Assembly: GCA_021776145.1 (NCBI GenBank)
Contig: JAJFGM010000399.1
Span: 1-7,794, forward strand
Direction: 5' to 3'
DNA from: Kiloniellaceae bacterium
GTDB taxonomy: Bacteria > Pseudomonadota > Alphaproteobacteria > Kiloniellales > Kiloniellaceae
DNA length: 7,794 bases
Under the pieces are notes generated by a model. The model had not been told where the DNA came from. It did not search any database and saw only the letters and a list, made by a program, of their open reading frames with translations. A program made the translations under genes and the position numbers. Positions 5,354 to 7,794 of this stretch are shown piece by piece; position 1 is the first letter of the stretch, and every line of letters begins with the position of its first letter.

Positions 5354-7794
5354 ATGTCAGAGGCGGCGGCGATGCGGGCGAACCTGCGCGCGGAACAAGA
5401 ACCGGAAAACCTGGCCTGTCTGCGGGCCCTGGAAAAAAAGCTGCTGTGGCTCTCCGCCTGGATGATCCACAACGCCAACCATCTGCGGCCAAGCCGGGAC
5501 GGTCTGAAAGTCGGTGGCCATCAGGCTTCTTGCGCCTCGCTGGTGACCTTGATGTCGGCGCTCTATCTGGATGTTCTGCGGCCGCAGGACCGCGTCGCGG
5601 TGAAACCGCACGCCAGCCCGGTGTTTCATGCCCTGCAGTATCTCGCCGGCAACCAGAGCCGCGAGAAGCTCGAGGCCTTCCGCGCCTTCGGCGGCGCGCA
5701 GTCCTATCCCTCGCGCACCAAGGACAGCGACGACGTCGACATCTCTACCGGCTCGGTCGGTCTGGGAGTGGCGATGACCAGCTTCGTTGCGCTGGTGCAG
5801 GACTACGTGCGGATGAAAAGCTGGGCGCCGCGGGAGGGCGAAAGCCCGGGTGGGGCGCAAGGCAGGGCCGAACGCCCCCTGGGCCGAATGGTGGCCCTGG
5901 TCGGCGACGCCGAACTCGACGAAGGCAACATCTACGAAGCCATGCTCGAGGGCTGGAAGCACGATGTGCGCAATGTCTGGTGGGTCATCGACTACAATCG
6001 CCAAAGCCTCGATTCGGTGGTGACCGACCGGCTTTTCGCCCGCATCGATCAGCTTTTCGAGAACATGGGCTGGCGCGTGGTGACGCTGAAGTACGGCAAG
6101 CTGCTGCAAGCAGCCTTCGCCGAACCCGGCGGCGCGGCGCTCAAGGACTGGATCGACGACTGCCCCAACTCGCTTTATTCGGCCATGGTTTTCAAGGGCG
6201 GTGCCGCCTGGCGGGCGCAGCTTCTGGCTGATCTCGGTGACGAAGCCGGCCTGGCGGCGCTGCTGGCGGCGCGTGACGACGATGCCCTGGCGGCGTTGAT
6301 GACTAATCTCGCCGGCCATGATCTGGAGACGGTTCTGGAGGCCTTTCGCGGCATCGACGACGATCTGCCGACCTGCTTCATCGCCTATACCATCAAGGGC
6401 TTCGGACTCCCCTTCGCCGGCCACAAGGACAACCACGCCGGGATCATGAACCGCGAACAAATGGATCTCTTCCAGGCCGCCAACGGCATCGCCGCCGGCG
6501 AGGAGTGGGACCCTTTTGCCGGTCTCGACCCGGCGCCGGCGCGCTTGCAGGCCTTTCTCGACGAAGTGCCTTTTTTCCAGGGCGGGCCGCGCCGCTTCGT
6601 GGCGTCCAAGGTCGCCGTCGACGAACTGACCGTGCCATCGGGCGCCGAGCTTTCGACACAGGATGCCTTTGGCCGCATCCTCTCCGACCTGGCCAAGGAA
6701 AGCTCGGGGCTCGCCGAGCGCCTGGTCACCACCTCGCCGGACGTCACCGTTTCAACCAACCTCGGTGGTTGGGTCAATCGCCGCGGCATATTCGACCGCC
6801 ACCCGCGCGAGGATACCTTCAAGGCGCAAAAGGTGGTTTCGGCGCAGCGCTGGGGCATGTCGCCCGAGGGCCAGCACATCGAGCTCGGCATAGCCGAAAA
6901 CAACCTCTTCATATTGCTCGGCGCCCTGGGACTGTCGCATTCGCTCTTCGACTGCCGGCTATTGCCGGTCGGCACGCTTTACGATCCCTTCATCCAGCGC
7001 GGCCTCGATGCCCTCAACTACGCCTGCTACCAGGGCGCCCGTTTCATGGTCGTGGCGACACCCTCGGGCATTACCCTGGCGCCGGAAGGCGGCGCGCACC
7101 AGTCGATCTCGACGCCGCTCATCGGCATGGCGCAGGACGGCCTGGCCAGCTTCGAGCCGGCCTTCGCCGACGAACTGGCAGCCATCATGAGCTGGTCTTT
7201 CGACTACATGCAGCGTGACGGCAGCGGCCAGTCGCAAACCTCGTGGCTGCGAGACGTCGAGGGTGGTGCTGTCTATTTGCGCCTTTCAACGCGTCCGGTG
7301 CGGCAGATCGAACGCCGCATGGACGCAAGCCTGCGCGAGGCCGTCATCGACGGCGGTTATTGGCTGAAGGCACCGGCGCCGGGTGCCGAATTGGCCATTG
7401 TTTACAGTGGAGCGGTGGTGGCCGAGGCGTTGGCCGCCTTCGAGACGATCCGCGCCGATGTGCCAGGTGCCGGACTGCTTGCGGTGACTTCGGCCGATCG
7501 CCTTAACGCCGGCTGGCACGCCGCCGAACGGATCCGCCAGTCCGGCCGCGCCGACGCCCGCGCCCCTGTCGAGCGCCTGCTCGACGATCTGGCGCCCGAT
7601 GCCGGCCTGGTCAGCGTGCTCGACGGTCACCCCGGCGGTCTTTCCTGGCTCGGCGCGGTGCGCGGTCACCGGGTTCAGGCGCTCGGCGTCGAGCACTTCG
7701 GCCAGTCCGGCGACCTGCCCGACCTCTATCGCCACTATCGCATCGACAGTGCGGCGATCGTCGAGGCCTGCGCGGCGGCCTGCTTGGGGCGGCT
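5354..7794 (+). CDS. Thiamine-diphosphate enzyme, AceE/MdeB-type 2-oxoacid dehydrogenase E1 or transketolase-like (3' end beyond window)
   Basis: The frame is open for 813 codons to the edge, so little of the C-terminus should be missing; E. coli AceE is 887 residues. Residues about 25-330 form the TPP diphosphate-binding domain. GGHQAS (H56) and KPHASP (H86) match the AceE histidines in GGHIASFAS and QGHISP. GDAELDE (184-190) and DYN (213-215) are the TPP/Mg motif, with GDA in place of the usual GDG. Residues about 430-620 are the pyrimidine-binding domain, with IELGIAENN (509-517); E515 aligns with the catalytic glutamate of transketolase, and GGAHQS follows. The rest is the transketolase C-terminal domain. 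A polar insertion at about 158-178 precedes the GDA motif. ATG 5354 follows AGGA with a 6-base spacer. Substrate (pyruvate, 2-oxobutyrate or a sugar) is not readable; no E2 or E3 gene is visible. Confidence 0.85.
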   Translation, partial: MSEAAAMRANLRAEQEPENLACLRALEKKLLWLSAWMIHNANHLRPSRDGLKVGGHQASCASLVTLMSALYLDVLRPQDRVAVKPHASPVFHALQYLAGNQSREKLEAFRAFGGAQSYPSRTKDSDDVDISTGSVGLGVAMTSFVALVQDYVRMKSWAPREGESPGGAQGRAERPLGRMVALVGDAELDEGNIYEAMLEGWKHDVRNVWWVIDYNRQSLDSVVTDRLFARIDQLFENMGWRVVTLKYGKLLQAAFAEPGGAALKDWIDDCPNSLYSAMVFKGGAAWRAQLLADLGDEAGLAALLAARDDDALAALMTNLAGHDLETVLEAFRGIDDDLPTCFIAYTIKGFGLPFAGHKDNHAGIMNREQMDLFQAANGIAAGEEWDPFAGLDPAPARLQAFLDEVPFFQGGPRRFVASKVAVDELTVPSGAELSTQDAFGRILSDLAKESSGLAERLVTTSPDVTVSTNLGGWVNRRGIFDRHPREDTFKAQKVVSAQRWGMSPEGQHIELGIAENNLFILLGALGLSHSLFDCRLLPVGTLYDPFIQRGLDALNYACYQGARFMVVATPSGITLAPEGGAHQSISTPLIGMAQDGLASFEPAFADELAAIMSWSFDYMQRDGSGQSQTSWLRDVEGGAVYLRLSTRPVRQIERRMDASLREAVIDGGYWLKAPAPGAELAIVYSGAVVAEALAAFETIRADVPGAGLLAVTSADRLNAGWHAAERIRQSGRADARAPVERLLDDLAPDAGLVSVLDGHPGGLSWLGAVRGHRVQALGVEHFGQSGDLPDLYRHYRIDSAAIVEACAAACLGR

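Noticed and set aside
5311..6231. Plus-strand frame of 306 codons overlapping the TPP enzyme
   Set aside because: Arginine- and glycine-rich composition typical of an out-of-frame reading of GC-rich coding sequence.
5357..6460. Minus-strand open frame (367 codons) opposite the TPP enzyme
   Set aside because: Antisense to residues matching TPP-enzyme motifs; no ribosome-binding site or domain seen.
1..7794. CRISPR arrays, tRNA or rRNA genes, transposases
   Set aside because: No spaced repeat series, cloverleaf or rRNA motif, and no transposase-like reading frame was seen.

Overview
The window is GC-rich DNA whose gene content points to an alphaproteobacterium. The strongest marker is a DUF3126-type small protein, a family found essentially in Alphaproteobacteria. 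A second marker is the truncated gene at the left edge, whose N-terminus resembles the start of alphaproteobacterial PodJ/Sel1/SPOR-type proteins. A near-consensus CtrA-like box at 890-905 fits the same group. The order or genus cannot be fixed from this window.

Left part (1-1950): small genes on both strands. On the minus strand lie the 5' end of a truncated gene (1-128) and a small exported protein (298-753). On the plus strand lie a 72-residue unknown protein (960-1178) and the DUF3126 protein (1285-1518). A small single-pass membrane protein (1630-1950, minus) converges on DUF3126.

Middle (1951-2439): a 489-base region without a convincing gene. It holds a 13-bp inverted repeat, an island of about 15% GC (2101-2220) that stands out sharply from its surroundings, and two adjacent hairpins (2269-2317) just before the next gene.

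Right part (2440-7794): three plus-strand metabolic genes. The first encodes a fusion of a nucleotidyltransferase-fold domain, with a degraded signature, to an aminoglycoside/choline-kinase-type phosphotransferase. The second, 23 bases downstream, encodes a stand-alone nucleotidyltransferase with an intact signature. The third, after a 236-base gap with a 16-bp palindrome, is a long thiamine-diphosphate enzyme related to AceE/MdeB-type 2-oxoacid dehydrogenase E1 and transketolase. It runs off the right edge.

The first two genes look like an operon that phosphorylates a small molecule and activates it as a nucleotide, in the style of surface-polysaccharide modification genes. Whether the thiamine-dependent enzyme supplies the substrate or belongs to a separate pathway cannot be decided here. 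This kinase/nucleotidyltransferase module beside a TPP enzyme, preceded by the AT-rich, hairpin-bearing leader, is the best candidate for something undescribed.
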